Assembly (NCBI GenBank): GCA_047967505.1
Contig: CM106538.1
Length of the DNA stretch: 64,000 bases
Strand: one strand, 5' to 3'
Origin: Dipteris shenzhenensis
Taxonomy: Eukaryota > Polypodiophyta > Polypodiopsida > Gleicheniales
The position numbers and the translations under genes are program-made. Below the pieces are notes generated by a model that searched no databases, was not told the origin of the DNA, and was given only the letters and a program-made list of their open reading frames with translations. This document shows, piece after piece, positions 9,881 through 21,169 of the stretch; positions within the stretch are counted from its first letter, which is position 1, and the number at the start of each line of letters is the position of its first letter.

Positions 9881-11147
9881 GCAATCACAGGGGTGGAAGA
9901 AGCCAAATAGAGAAATTTGCAATAAAATGCGATATGAGCAGTTTGGAATTTCAAACAGGTCCACATCGCATTTTGCTGCAAATTTTTTAAATGAAATGCT
10001 GGTGCACTCCTACAGTGATTTCTATGTTTCTCCAACCAAATACAGTATGAATGGAGGTCATGCAAGAAGATCACATGCAAATATCACACTTGAAGATCTG
10101 CATTCCTTCAGTGATTTCTCTGTCTTGGTTTGAGCCTATGCATTTCCATACAGGATGTAATTTTTCTATTTTAGGCAAGAAGATTGCAGAGACTAAGGGG
10201 AGTCACAAAACCAGACATGTTCTCACAAAGAAGGCAATCACAGAGGTGGAAGAAGCCAAATAGAGAAATTTGCAATAAAATGCGATATGAGCAGTTTGGA
10301 ATTTCAAACAGGTCAACATCGCATTTTGCTGCAAATTTTTTAAATGAAATGCTGTTGCACTCCTACAGTGATTTCTATGTTTCTCCAACCAAATACAGTA
10401 TGAATGGAGGTCATGCAAGAAGATCACATGCAAATATCACACTTGAAGATCTGCATTCCTTCAGTGATTTCTCTGTCTTGGTTTGAGCCTATGCATTTCC
10501 ATACAGGATGTAATTTTTCTATTTTAGGCAAGAAGATGGCAGAGACTAAGGGGAGTCACAAAACCAGACATGTTCTCACAAAGAAAAGGTAATCACAGAG
10601 GTGGAAGAAGCCAAATAGAGAAATTTGCAATAAAATGCGATATGAGCAGTTTGGAATTTCAAACAGGTCCACATCGCATTTTGCTGCAAATTTCTGAAAT
10701 GACATGCTGGTGAACTTCTACAGTGATTTCTTTGTCTCTCTAGCCAAATACAGTATGAATGGAGTTTATGCAAGAAGATTACAGCTATGGAAGTCAAAAA
10801 ACCAGAACATGTTCTCACAAAGAGAAGGCAATCACAGGGGTGGAAGAAGCCAAATAGAGAAATTTGCAATAAAATGCGATATGAGCAGTTTGGAATTTCA
10901 AACAGGTCCACATCGCATTTTGCTGCAAATTTTTTAAATGGCATGCTGGTGCACTCCTACAGTGATTTCTATGTTTCTCCAACCAAATACAGTATGAATG
11001 GAGGTTATGCAAGAAGATCACATGCAAATATCACACTTGAAGATCTGCTTTCCTACAGTGATTTCTCTGTCTTGGTTTGAGTCTATGCATTTCCATACAG
11101 TATGTATTTTTTCTATTTTAGGCAAAAAGATTGCAGAGACTAAGGGG
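9881..11147 (+). repeat. Four-unit ~354-bp tandem array upstream of gene B
   Basis: Units start at about 9881, 10234, 10589 and 10828, each at a gcaatcacag/gtaatcacag phrase. The third unit is shortened to about 239 bp by an internal deletion. Units share acagtgatttct, ccaaatacagtatgaatgga and ttttaggcaag blocks. Short open frames repeated in every unit are by-products of the array. Confidence 0.9.
9913..10932. repeat. Four long hairpins, one per 354-bp unit
   Basis: Each unit has arms aaatttgcaataaaatgcga(t) and (a)tcgcattttgctgcaaattt around a 31-base loop. The pairs are 9913-9933/9965-9985, 10266-10286/10318-10338, 10621-10641/10673-10693 and 10860-10880/10912-10932. Arms pair over 21 bases with two mismatches. 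The loop itself holds a second near-palindrome, gtttggaatttcaaac. Candidate protein-binding sites or a structured regulatory array. Confidence 0.85.
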
Positions 11148-11361
11148 AGAACCCATTGTTACTGACCTGGAATCTATCTGTGGATGTTCTGTGCTGCTGA
11201 GGAGTAATCTGTGCTGAGGATGATTCTGTGCTGCTGGACAAGATGCTGATGCTGTAGAGTATGGAGGTAGGGAGGCAAGAGAGCAGAGACTGGAGGGCAA
11301 GAGTTCTAAAATAGGATACCACAAAGAAGTGCAAATAGAATTAAAGAATCACTAAATCCCA

Positions 11362-11436
11362 CACGTGTGGAATCTAGTCGTTTTTCACACGTGTGGATGG
11401 GACCCAGATCTCTTGGAGTTTGAAATCTGGCACGTG
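11362..11436. promoter_or_regulatory. Three CACGTG G-boxes in 75 bp
   Basis: CACGTG occurs at 11362-11367, 11388-11393 and 11431-11436. The first two sit in the longer palindrome CACACGTGTG. They lie between the divergent genes B and C. CACGTG is the plant bZIP/bHLH G-box core; use as a shared promoter element is inferred. Confidence 0.5.
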
Positions 11437-11877
11437 TGAAAGTACACTTTATTCCTTGGAACTTGTGCCATTCATGATTTCATCATCAATACCACAACCA
11501 CTTTTCCCTCCCCTGGATTCCAATCTCTCATCCCTGCCACGACTCTCTCCTGATCCTTTCTCTCTAATCCTTTCCTACCCAGCACACTCCATCCAGACTG
11601 CAACCTGCCTGAAGACAGTACTGCCAGATCTCCAGGTTACCTAGAGTGCAAAGTTCAAGCTAGAGAAAGAGCAGGAGATTTACCAGTGCAACTCAATCAG
11701 CATGGAAAAGGAAAAAAAAGATCAGAGTTCTAGTTTGGTTTCAATGTTTTTCAACATTTATTTCTTCCATCCATTGGATTTTTGATGTCCCAATGTCTTC
11801 ACTCAGCTCCATCCTTCTTCCACAATGTGGTAAATCACCCAGAAATTAGATTGTAGGTTGATATGAATAGAAACAAG

Positions 11878-12360
11878 AAATTTGCAACAAAATGCGAGGA
11901 GAGTGGTTTAGAATTCTCTAAACAGCCCATATCGCATTTTGCTGCAAATTCCTGTTGTGGACTCCTTGCTCATGAAAAGTTTCACTCATTCCATTTTTTC
12001 TCTTGCATATGAGATCATAGTGTCCAGGAATCACTGAAATGAACCAAGTGCTTGATTTGACATGCACATGAACAGAACTTGAGAATTTGCAACAAAATGC
12101 GAGGAGAGTGGTTTATAGTTCTCTAAACAGCCCATATCGCATTTTGCTGCAAATTCCTGTTGTTGACACATTCCTCATGAATAGTTTCACTCATTCCATT
12201 ATTTCTCTTGCATATGAGATCATAGTGTCCAGGAATCACTGAGATGAACCAAGTTCTTGATTTGACATGCACATGAACAGAATTTGAGAATTTGCAACAA
12301 AATGCGAGGAGAGTGGTTTACAATTCTCTAAACAGCCCATATTGCATTTTGCTGCAAATT
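11878..12360. repeat. Three-unit ~206-bp array with the same hairpin stem
   Basis: Arms aatttgcaacaaaatgcga and tcgcattttgctgcaaatt occur at 11878-11897/11932-11950, 12084-12102/12137-12155 and 12289-12307/12342-12360; the last right arm has ttg for tcg. The stem is nearly the one in the 9.9-10.9 kb array, but the loop differs (gagagtggttta...ctctaaacagccc) and is itself partly self-complementary. The array abuts the first visible exon of gene C. Confidence 0.85.
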
Positions 12361-12461
12361 CCTGTGTATTATTTGTTTCTCACTTCTACCTCATTAATTT
12401 GCTATCTTTAGCCCTGTGGAAATCTTCCTTGATGATGAGAAATGTTTTTGTTTTGGAACAG

Positions 12462-14332
12462 CTGGCTCCCAGGCCCCACCTTTCAAGAGGAAGCTGGACT
12501 TTTCTGCTGCTATAATTAGACCACAGCAATCACCAGGTGAGTGATGAGATGTCATGAAGGAATTATCTGGTGATATACAATGCATTCACTGATTGCATAT
12601 GTCAGCATATAGAATTCATAGTATATAAGTTTTTGAACAGGCAAAAAGAAGAGGCTGGAGCAGAGTGCTGATTCTTCCATCAAAAAACAAATGGAACCAG
12701 AAGAGGACAGTTCTCCAGATTTGCTCCTATTTGAGTTTCTTCACAAATGCAAGGCTCAGAGTAACTTCCATTTATACCACAGTATTTTCAACATGGAGTT
12801 CTCAATGAGCTCTGTACTGGAGCAACACAAAGATTTTCTTTCAGACTATTGGGATGCCTTCAAAGAACTGACAGAGGCAGGAAGAATTGTGGGAGGTGAA
12901 AAGGTTTTTGTGCACCTTAATCATATTGTCTCCAATGACAGGCTGAGGTACCATGTGAGCAGAAGATTTGACAGCCTGCCTGCCTCCTATAAATTCAACT
13001 GTACTTTGCACACCAGAAAGTGCAGAGTGCTGGAGGAGAGCATGGCATTTCTTATGTACATTGTCTTCAGTCAGGAGTCTTTGGATGAACAAGGGCAGGA
13101 AACAGAAGAAGAAGACACATCTGAAGCTTCTGAAAAGGAGGATGTTTCTTTGGGCTCTGAAATGGCAGAGCAAGAAGAAGATATCAACCTTCAGGATGAG
13201 GGGCTGCAAGTGGCTGCTCTTGACCTTGTTCAACTGAGGAAAAAAACTCTGAGGGGAGCAGAGCCAGTTGAAGATTTTGATGTTCAGAGCAGCAACTATG
13301 CAGTGCCCATGCTTCCAGGTGTGTTGATTGGTGGAAAGGATTATGTTTTCCTCCATGATATAGAGTGTATGTTTGATTTGAGGGAGGACTATGCCATTTC
13401 CCTTATTGCCCAGGCTTCAAGGCTTGACAAGGAGGTTGGCATAGAGGATGACCATTCACTTCTGGCTTTGGAAACAATGTTTGATCCTGTAGAGGCCCTT
13501 TCATTTTGTTTCAAAGAGGCTGAAAAGTTCCAAGAGCCAGATGAAGCTGCCTTCCAACTCACATGTCAGGAAGCTATGAATCTCTCAGCTCTATACACAG
13601 AAAAGACTAGAGAAGAGGCTGTACAAGAAGGGAGAGGGATAAATCTTTGGAAAGATGAACTGCTTGTTGCTGATGAAAATGAGAAGGTACTTCAAATCAT
13701 ATACTTTGACTTCTGCTTAACTTTAGTTTTGTAGGTTGTGTATTGTCTCACTCCAATCCTTTGATATGTTGCAGCTACAAATTGAGGATGACACATTCCT
13801 CCAGAGATCAAGTGGAAGCAGGCAGGTTGGGTTTCGCGAAATGTCAGGCCTAGCTCATTATATTCATGATCTAGGCAGTGCCAAGATCTTGATTTACCAT
13901 AGGCAGTTGAGCAACAATGGAGAAGCCATTGTTTACTTCCTAAAATGTTTGTCCAGGGCTTTAGGTGGACATGCTCTTTCATGGCAAAAGGAAAAGATCA
14001 TTTTGATAGAGAGGTTGTCTGCCATAGATATATTTGGAGATTATGTGAATAAGCAGGCCTCTAGGGCCGCTTACTTTTTGTCTTACACTTCTTATGCATT
14101 AGCATGTGGTGTTAAGGACCCCAAATATCTGGAGGGCTATGGAAAACACCAGCTCGTAAGGTTTCGAGAGCCACCCATGATTGCATCAGGCCACACAGTC
14201 CAAGAAGAGGAACAGGTGGAGAGAGCTGAAGAAAAGGATAAAGAGACAGTCGACATCAAGCCAATAAAGAAGAAAAAGACTCCAATCAAGATCAAAAAGA
14301 GAGTTCCGATGAACAGGCCCTGGGAGAAATAG
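12462..14332 (+). CDS. Gene C: unrecognised nuclear-type protein
   Basis: Three exons fit GT-AG rules and phase: 12462-12536 (5' end not found, so the true start may be upstream), 12641-13686 and 13775-14332, at least 558 residues. The join of the first two gives PPFKRKLDF and then GKKKRLEQ, NLS-like basic clusters. If translation starts in the second exon, the start is MEPEEDSS at 12691. The middle is acidic (TEEEDTSEASEKED), followed by GVLIGGKDYVFLHDIECMF. The last exon has SGLAHYIHDLGSAKILIYHR and ends in a basic tail, KPIKKKKTPIKIKKR. I recognise no family. It is divergent from gene B and convergent with gene D, and it is open over long exons, so it seems conserved rather than decayed. 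Confidence 0.65.
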
Positions 14333-14656
14333 GATTTAGTCATCGAAATATAGCACAAACATTATATTAAATTTGAACTGATTTGTATAAAGTCTTTGAT
14401 ATCTGGTATGATCTTGTATAAATGATTAATAAGTTGATGATGAAATGATTTGTACATTTACATAGAGTGGTGTCGTTAAATATTAAATGAACAATATATT
14501 GAAATTGTAAACAAATTGTATTAAGTTCAGATCATATGTTTCACATTGAAATTTTTTTCATGCATAACACCAAGAGTCACTTATTCCACTAAAAAAATTT
14601 CTATTGAATGAGTTTGAAAACATGTGGACATAACACCAATAAGTTACAAATGAGTC

Positions 14657-17389
14657 CTATTCATGTTTACTTGTCCATTTATGGTTTCTAAATATCTTCG
14701 ATTCCCTCCACTGTCTATGTCTCTCTGCTGCAATTGAATTGTCTAGAGCTTGTCTTCGTCTTTGCTTTTGGGCTAGAAGAAAAGCAAGCTTGATTTTGGA
14801 GCTAGCAACTTTTCTTTTAGCATGCAGCCTTTGTAGTATGCCTCGGTAAAACCATTGGAAGACTTCCTTCAGACTATTCGCCTTCTGACTCCCTCCATAG
14901 TGTTGTGTGTGTCTAAAAAATGCATTACGTGCCATGTAGTGAGACTTCTCCATGCCTTGGGTAGACCAAATAGCTGGGCATCCATACTTTTTGACAAAAT
15001 AGGGAAGGTGGTTGTATATGATATGCTGTAAGACATAAGAATGCATAGTAAGTAATTAAAAAAAAGAAGATCACACTTAAGTAAAAGAAAAAGACATAAC
15101 CTTAGCATGTAGTGAGTTATATTGCAGGTTGTCCACGCGTCTTTCATTGACTTTCCAAAATGTTTAATTGCCTCCTCAAAGTTCTTGTAATCACTCTTTG
15201 TCCATGTTACTTTGTCACAGAACATGAAGAGTTGATCAAGAGACCTCCACACCTCTGCCTTCCTATTTCGTGCTTCCCCATCTGCCTCATGATCTTTCAC
15301 AGCATTATGGACTTGCTTCCACAATCCATAATTAATCTTTGAAACTGCTCTACCTTGCCTTACTTGCTTACTGTGTTTGGGTCAAGACAAGAATCTTCTT
15401 GCCTTAACACCACCAATAGAGGGCTTGATTGGTACCTCCTTGCCATTGGTAGACTTTTTAAAATCCTTTGTGATTTGAACATCTCCTCCATGCAGACCTA
15501 TATCGGATAACACTTTTTCCAATGCTTGAAGAGCATCCTTTCTTTTTCGGGACGGAGTTTCCAAGCAAATCCAATATATAAAAATACCAATTTCTCAATA
15601 ATTCGACATAGACCATGCAATGTGCAGATGTGAACATTACATAGTGGAATGTCCAGAATGGCCTTGAAGTCAGGGTCAACTTTATCTCTATTAGGTGCTC
15701 TCTTCCACCATTTTGAATCCATTACTTGAGCTGATTCTTTGCAGTAAAGACAAGGAGACTTTGAGTTGCCTCCTTTACTAATGTTATACATGCACTTAAG
15801 TGTTTTAAGATCCCCGGCCATGTGTCACTCTACTTGAAAATCACCTTTTCCTGCAACATGGAGATTCTCGCCTTGCACTTGTCTTTTGATTATTGTTGGT
15901 ATTTCCGTGTGATGAAACACCCAATCTAGTGTTTCATGGTCTTCGGTCTTCACCTGTGAGATTATAGAAAACAAAAGTATTACTATATCAGATTTGAAAA
16001 CAATGACCAAAATCAAGTATAAAACAACCCATGATCATACCTGGAACGACGAGCCTAACCACCATATGTGTTTCTCTGACTGCACACTAAAATACTTCGA
16101 ACTCGCTTCAGTCAATGATGTATCAATTGCTCCATTCATCAATGTAATAGTAACTCTTTCCATTTTCTTTTCCTTTACAACCTCACACTCATCCAGTTTG
16201 ATAACAAATTTCAAAATGCCTTTGCACTCCTCAAATGTTATTCCATAAAACTCGACCATTCTTTTTTGAAGTTGTTGCAGATCTAAAAATATATTGTTCC
16301 AAGGATCATACACAGTGGTTCCTTTAACACCATGAAATATTTCTTCAATATGGATATATTGCCCAATAAATTCATCTATACTTTCATTCAAATGACCTCT
16401 TATCCTCCACACGGTTGCTGGATTTGGCAGTAAAACTCGTTTAATCCTTTGATCTTTCAAAGTTGAGGATATCGCATGGAAAATCGAACTATATCCCTTC
16501 CTGCTAACTCCACTAACATCAAGAGCCTCTTGGATTATAGTGCCATCAACTTGATTATTGGATACAAAGTCCTCTACAACATTGCGTTTGACTGTTTGTA
16601 TTTTTTTTCCTCAATCAAACCTTTTGCTACACCGCAAGAAAGCAATCCTTTCATTTGTTTAACAGGAAGAAGGTTCGGGTCCATATTTTCTTTTGCAGGC
16701 TCCAATAATTTCCTGTAATAACAACACAATATGACTATATTATTCAGCACCTCCATTCTTGTTTTGCGACAATCAACGAAATAGATATAGTCTGGAAGAG
16801 AGCCTTTTTGAGTATACAAAATGATAAATTTCAATCTAACCTTGCTTCCTGAATTCGTCGCTTGCATCCACCAGTCCCAGCCTTCAAATTTGCAATGTTT
16901 TTAATCTTCCTGCTACGTTGTCTGTCTCCAAGCACGGTTCTCTTCTTTCTTGCTCTTGTCAATTCTTTTTTACTCTTTGAATGCTCCTCGATTTCATTCT
17001 GCAACTGCTGCTCCAATTTTGCACGAATGGCTATCTCCTCCATCTTGGCCCCCTTTTCTTGTAGGTACATCATTTTATACGTTTCCGCAAATGCACTGCG
17101 CTGAAATATAACCAAGAAGTCCATTTTGTCCATCGCCGGCAAACCTCAGTAATGTGGTGGGATTGACAAATGGAGGTGTAGAGTTTTTTACATGACATTT
17201 TGGATATATGCTTCCATCGCACCATAAGTCAATATGTTGAAGCCCTTCTCTTCTCATATTTTCCCGCTGTTGAGCATTCAGCACCGTATCCTTTCGTCTT
17301 TTTTGTGCTGGAGCATATTGTTCTTCCAAGTCGATGTGAAGATGGTGTAATCGCTTCTTCTCAGATAGTGACTCACTAGTATCGGCCAT
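14657..17389 (-). pseudogene. Gene D: decayed DDE-transposase-like gene
   Basis: The segments can be read in order on the minus strand. 17389-17100 is basic/acidic. 17096-16838 is a coiled coil (LEQQLQNEIEEHSKSKKEL) with a basic patch. An intron follows, then 16714-16035 with NPATVWRIRGHL and VIKLDECEVV...VTITLMN. The next exon is 15955-15382 with MAGDLKTLKCM, SPCLYC and CNVHICTLHGLCRII. Then 15380-15100. The last exon, 15016-14657, has LPYFVKKYGCPAIWSTQGM, EKSHYMARNAFFRHTQHYGG and a basic tail. The acidic residues in KLDE, GDLK and GMEK could be a DDE triad; the superfamily is unknown to me. Breaks: a slipped A8 run near 16610, a TGA near 15828 and another near 15390 where Trp fits, and a frame change near 15590. 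The role as the mover of the 12.2-kb element is inferred from context. Confidence 0.55.
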
Positions 17390-17758
17390 TTTTTGTGCTC
17401 CTCAGGTTGCGAAGTTTGTTTTTCAATCTCATAGTCGTTTTGTAACATGAATCGTGGAAGTGTGGCGGTATCCATGTGAATATTTTGAAAACTTGCAATC
17501 ACTAAGTTCAGTGATGGACTCTTAATGAAAGACCTGCACACGTCGGCCAAAGAGATGCGGAATCTTTCGTAAACAAAAAAAAATCTAAGAGGATATTTAA
17601 TACAAAATCGTGTTAGTCAGACAAAAGATTATCTTATTCCTTTTTGAATTGACAGTTCTGTAGTACTTACTGACAAATCTGAGCCACGTTTCCGTATTTT
17701 ACTATTTTTGAGGTCTTTTAGGAGAGAAATAAATCAAAAAATAGTGAATTTCTTACAG

Positions 17759-17790
17759 GGCCCCAAAATGAGTTCCCTTTTTCCCTAATG
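17759..17790 (-). repeat. Right terminal inverted repeat
   Basis: On the minus strand it reads CATTAGGGAAAAAGGG and ends TCATTTTGGGGCC, the partner of 5554-5585. The transporter reading frame runs straight into it from the right: HPWRN is followed by codons lying in or at the TIR, then unrelated residues. Confidence 0.85.
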
Positions 17791-18808
17791 ATGTTACGCC
17801 ATGGATGCTTCACTTGTTTGCAAATCTCGCTAGCCTCTACCAGATCTTCAAATTCCTCTTGCACATCTAATGTTCCCCGCATCTTCTCCAAAATGGCACG
17901 GCCCTTGTCAAGATAGCCTCGTTGGATAAGACTGCTGGGTGAATCAGGCAAGAAAAGGGCTCCTATCACGATGACAGTTGAAGGAATGATGGTCGAACCG
18001 AGGGAAATCCTCCAGCCCCAGGGAACAATATTGGAAGTCCCGTAATTCACAAGGAAAGCCGTGAAAACGCCAAAACTTAGAGCCACTTGGTTCATTCCAT
18101 TGAGTCCACCTCGTAACCTGTGGGGAGCAACTTCCGACAGGTACAAAGGCACAGACTGCAGGGCACGATTCAATCTAAGCTTCGTTTCTCTTTCTTACGT
18201 TTTCTCTCAAAAGGAAGCAGCAAGCAATCCATACTTATAAATTTCATAGGGAAGTTAAAGCTCAAGATGCCGAACTTGATTTGTAAAGCCGAGGCGGATT
18301 CCCAGTAAGATACGTCCCAACAGTAGCATTGCCAGGTCCTGAGCAGCACCGTTGAGGACGGACCCAACAACGAAACAAATCCCTTCCGTCATGATAGAAG
18401 CTCTCCTTCCATACTTGCTCGTAAAGGTCGCTGCAAATAACGAGGTAACTAATCCCGCTAGATAGAGCGAGGACGTGAATGCCGTGAGGACTTGACTGTT
18501 AAACTTGCAATAGTTGTCGGTCTTGGCTGAGTGTCGCTGGCGATAAACCTTGGGAAAGAATTTGAGAAGGAAGTCATCCATGGCGGTAACGCCCCCTGGA
18601 AGCGTCAAATGGTTAAATACAATCCGCGCAAAACTTGTATATTTCGATTATTGGAAGTCGGAAGCGGACCTGAGATTCCGAGATCGAAGCCAAAGATGAG
18701 TCCACCGGTGGCGGCTGTGATGCAAGCGAGAATTACGTAAAGGGTAGCATGGCGAGTGTAATGGTAGTCGCGCTTGGAGGAAGGAAGGAAGAAGGCGCCC
18801 CCCGCCAT
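17791..18808 (-). pseudogene. STP monosaccharide transporter, 5' half
   Basis: Three exons, 18808-18670, 18595-18276 and 18155-17791, have GT-AG introns and correct phases. The start MAGGAFFLP is the typical STP N-terminus. The upstream in-frame Met at 18838 is less likely, because STPs begin MAGG. Visible family motifs are GGLIFGFDLGISGG (helix 1), SKYGRRAS (loop 2-3), GRILLGI...GFTNQ, SVPLYLSEVAPHRLRG and PDSPSSLI (the PESPR motif). The reading ends at KHPWRN, where the family continues with about three residues and then R-(R/K)-Y-R-P. That continuation is found at 5549 on the same strand, beyond the TIR element. This half supplies helices 1-6 and half of the central loop. Confidence 0.9.
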
Positions 18809-20050
18809 GGCTTCTATGGGCAGGAGCTTCTTGTCCAAAGAGAATTATAGAGGTTGCGTGCTGGTTTGCATTTCTAGTCTCTAAAAGTCACTCACAAGGT
18901 TCACACCTTCCAATTAGATTCACACATCCCTTCCACTTTTTGCTTGCCCCGGTTGCTCCCTAGTTCACTTCAAGGAGGTGGGTCCCTAGTTCACTTCATG
19001 GAGGTGGGTCCCAACGCCACCCTCAAATGGCCAAGCACCTACATCTACCTCAAATAGAGAGAGACGACTCCTATTGAACATCCATGACTTGGGTTCTCAT
19101 ATCTCGAATGTGACTCCCAAAATCATTAAGCCAAGATGCTTCATAAGAGTCCAAGCTATCCGATCTCCCTTTTTGACTCTTGAGGCCTCTAGGTTCCCTT
19201 TGTCACTTTCTCTTGTACAGCACTAAGTAACTAGTAATGTATACGACAACTTTTCCAACAATTAGGGAGACTTGAACGTGTGCATGGTAATGCTATTAGA
19301 ATCATAAATTTTAAGTGAGCGAATATGCATTCTTCATGTATATTGCATTCATTTATGAATTTTATGAACGCACACATCTATTCACCACACACTACAAAGG
19401 GCCCACAAATCTTAATATCATTGGGACCATGAGAACTAAGGATTTGATATGCTCCTTTTAACCAGGTGTGATCATGTTTAACTTTCTATTTCGTTTTGGC
19501 AGTACCTTCTCTATAGGCACTATGCCCTTGGCACATTTAACCTTTGATAATTTCCTCATAATGAAGTACATGCACATAGCAAAAAATGAGAGAACATGCT
19601 ACTTATGACATTGTACAAATGAATATATATCTAAATTGAAACAATTTACATAAAAATCTCAACCATGTAAGTATAATTTCAAATATGAATATAAATAAAC
19701 ATACATATCATATATATATCCATTTATATATAAAGTATTGTTAAATAATATAACCACACACCTTATGGAGGGAGAGCTCGACACACTTCCACTTGCCCTC
19801 CTCTCATAAATAAGAAAGAATAATTATTTATGGTATCATGAGAGTTCTCAACTATTGTGTCAATGGTCAAAATGGGCTAGAACCTCCTTTTATTGAAAGC
19901 TTATGATCGTCAAACCCAATGTTATTTCTGGTTGACATCTTGGTATTATATTTGAAAGCCTCGATCAACATACATATTTATTATCTACAAAAGTGTCTTA
20001 TTCAAAGAGATTCGATCAAAACCAATCAACATGAGGAAATGTATTGATGT
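18809..20050. other. Gene-free stretch upstream of the transporter
   Basis: It contains the transporter promoter side and AT-rich DNA. A 26-bp tandem pair (tccctagttcacttcaagga...) lies at 18957-19008. I see no other feature. Confidence 0.5.
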
Positions 20051-20094
20051 GTGAATGGTCCACAATACCTTAGAGACAACCTTGGATACTTACC

Positions 20095-20098
<4 letters not shown>

Positions 20099-20141
<43 letters not shown>

Positions 20142-20178
20142 TCTCTCTCTCTCTCTCCCCCTCTGTGTGTGTGCGTGC

Positions 20179-20233
<55 letters not shown>

Positions 20234-20252
20234 CATGCGTGTGTGTGTGTGT
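20099..20252. repeat. (CT)n and (GT)n microsatellites
   Basis: Two long CT runs (about 20099-20158 and 20179-20224) are separated and followed by TG runs. The S/L-rich open frames are artefacts. Confidence 0.95.
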
Positions 20253-20255
20253 GTT

Positions 20256-21165
20256 GCCACTATTCCTCTCATTTCCAAGTTTTAAGGGTGTTGGTCGTCT
20301 ACAGTCATGTCATTGCTCATTGTAGCATAGGAGTTCACAAATGTAGCATAGGTTCTAGGGTCATATTTTGGTGAGAGGTGTAGTGTCAAAAGCAATTCAA
20401 GTTCATGGTCAAATGAGAAAGAAGTAATGATCACAAGGATTGAGGGAATTCTCACCTCCAAAGTAGTCAAAGGGTTTAGCAAAGGGTTCCAGAGTTTAGA
20501 AGGATGGTAGGGTTAAGAAAGCTAACTAGGGTCCTAGGCTTTAGAAAGACCTCATGAGAAAGCATACTAGGGTTGAGGAGTGGAGAGCTAGTCTCCTTCA
20601 CATACTATGAATGGGGTTTAGGGTTGAGGAGGGGTGAACAACAGTGAGAAGGAGGAGGGGGCTCAATGCACAATTGGGTGTAGGGACAAGTTTGGGGCCA
20701 CAATGCAATGCACTGGTGGGCGATAGTTTGAATTTCAGGTGGACTCGCTCTCTCACCATAAAATTTTCCAATGTAATGATTGCCTTACTGGAATAATAAT
20801 GAGACGCAATCTATTAAAACTTATTGTTCTGAACACCACAGAGATGAACACATGTCACTACATGAGATGTCCTACCTTCCTTCGTATAGTCTCTATGCTA
20901 TATCTTTGTACATTAGACTATCCACAATTTGTCATGTCATCTACCCGCAACTTGCCACCTGTCATCTATATGCAGCTCTCTAGCATTGATCTAGATTTGC
21001 AACCACTACGCTGACATTGGCTTGGTGCGACCACTACGCTAGTTCTTGGAGGTGGTTGTAGCTATTTCTAATTAAACCAAAGAAAATGTGTTTACGTTAA
21101 TTGGTTGGGTCACGTGAGACCCAATTTGGAGTCCCACAATTATTCATATATTTCGGATCGATTTT
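20256..21165. other. Gene-free stretch
   Basis: Short open frames only. No domain, RNA gene or repeat unit could be supported. Confidence 0.4.
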
Positions 21166-21169
21166 AAAA

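Larger units (their letters stand above)
5554..17790. mobile_element. Giant multigene TIR transposon inserted in STP gene
   Basis: A 12,237-bp segment ends in near-perfect inverted repeats and lies exactly at the break of the transporter coding sequence. It holds four gene units in two convergent pairs: A (+) facing B (-), and C (+) facing D (-), with a long inverted-repeat array between the divergent B and C. Gene D has features of a DDE transposase but is broken. The superfamily cannot be named from the sequence. Plant MULE and CACTA elements are known to carry Ulp1-like C48 protease genes, which makes cargo of that type plausible. The histone-fold fusion is not something I recognise from any described element. 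No clear target-site duplication is visible. A very large intron is the alternative, but it would not explain the TIRs or their position. Confidence 0.75.

Noticed and set aside
9808-10080. N-terminal 91-residue extension of gene B in the same frame
   Set aside because: The same peptide frame recurs in every non-coding unit of the 354-bp array, a splice acceptor lies just before MARTK, and the H3 tail must start at MARTK.
9881-11147. Array resembling a CRISPR or satellite
   Set aside because: Eukaryotic context, units of 240-355 bp without short spacers, and restriction to the interior of the element.
12841-13356. 171-codon minus-strand frame
   Set aside because: It is the shadow of gene C on the opposite strand.
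5554-17790. Single giant intron of the transporter gene
   Set aside because: No donor or acceptor pair keeps the STP frame at the break, and inverted repeats mark both ends. A candidate GTAAGA at 17757 would add about ten foreign residues and join out of frame.
20051-20374. Ser/Leu-rich open frames
   Set aside because: They are translations of (CT)n and (GT)n microsatellites.
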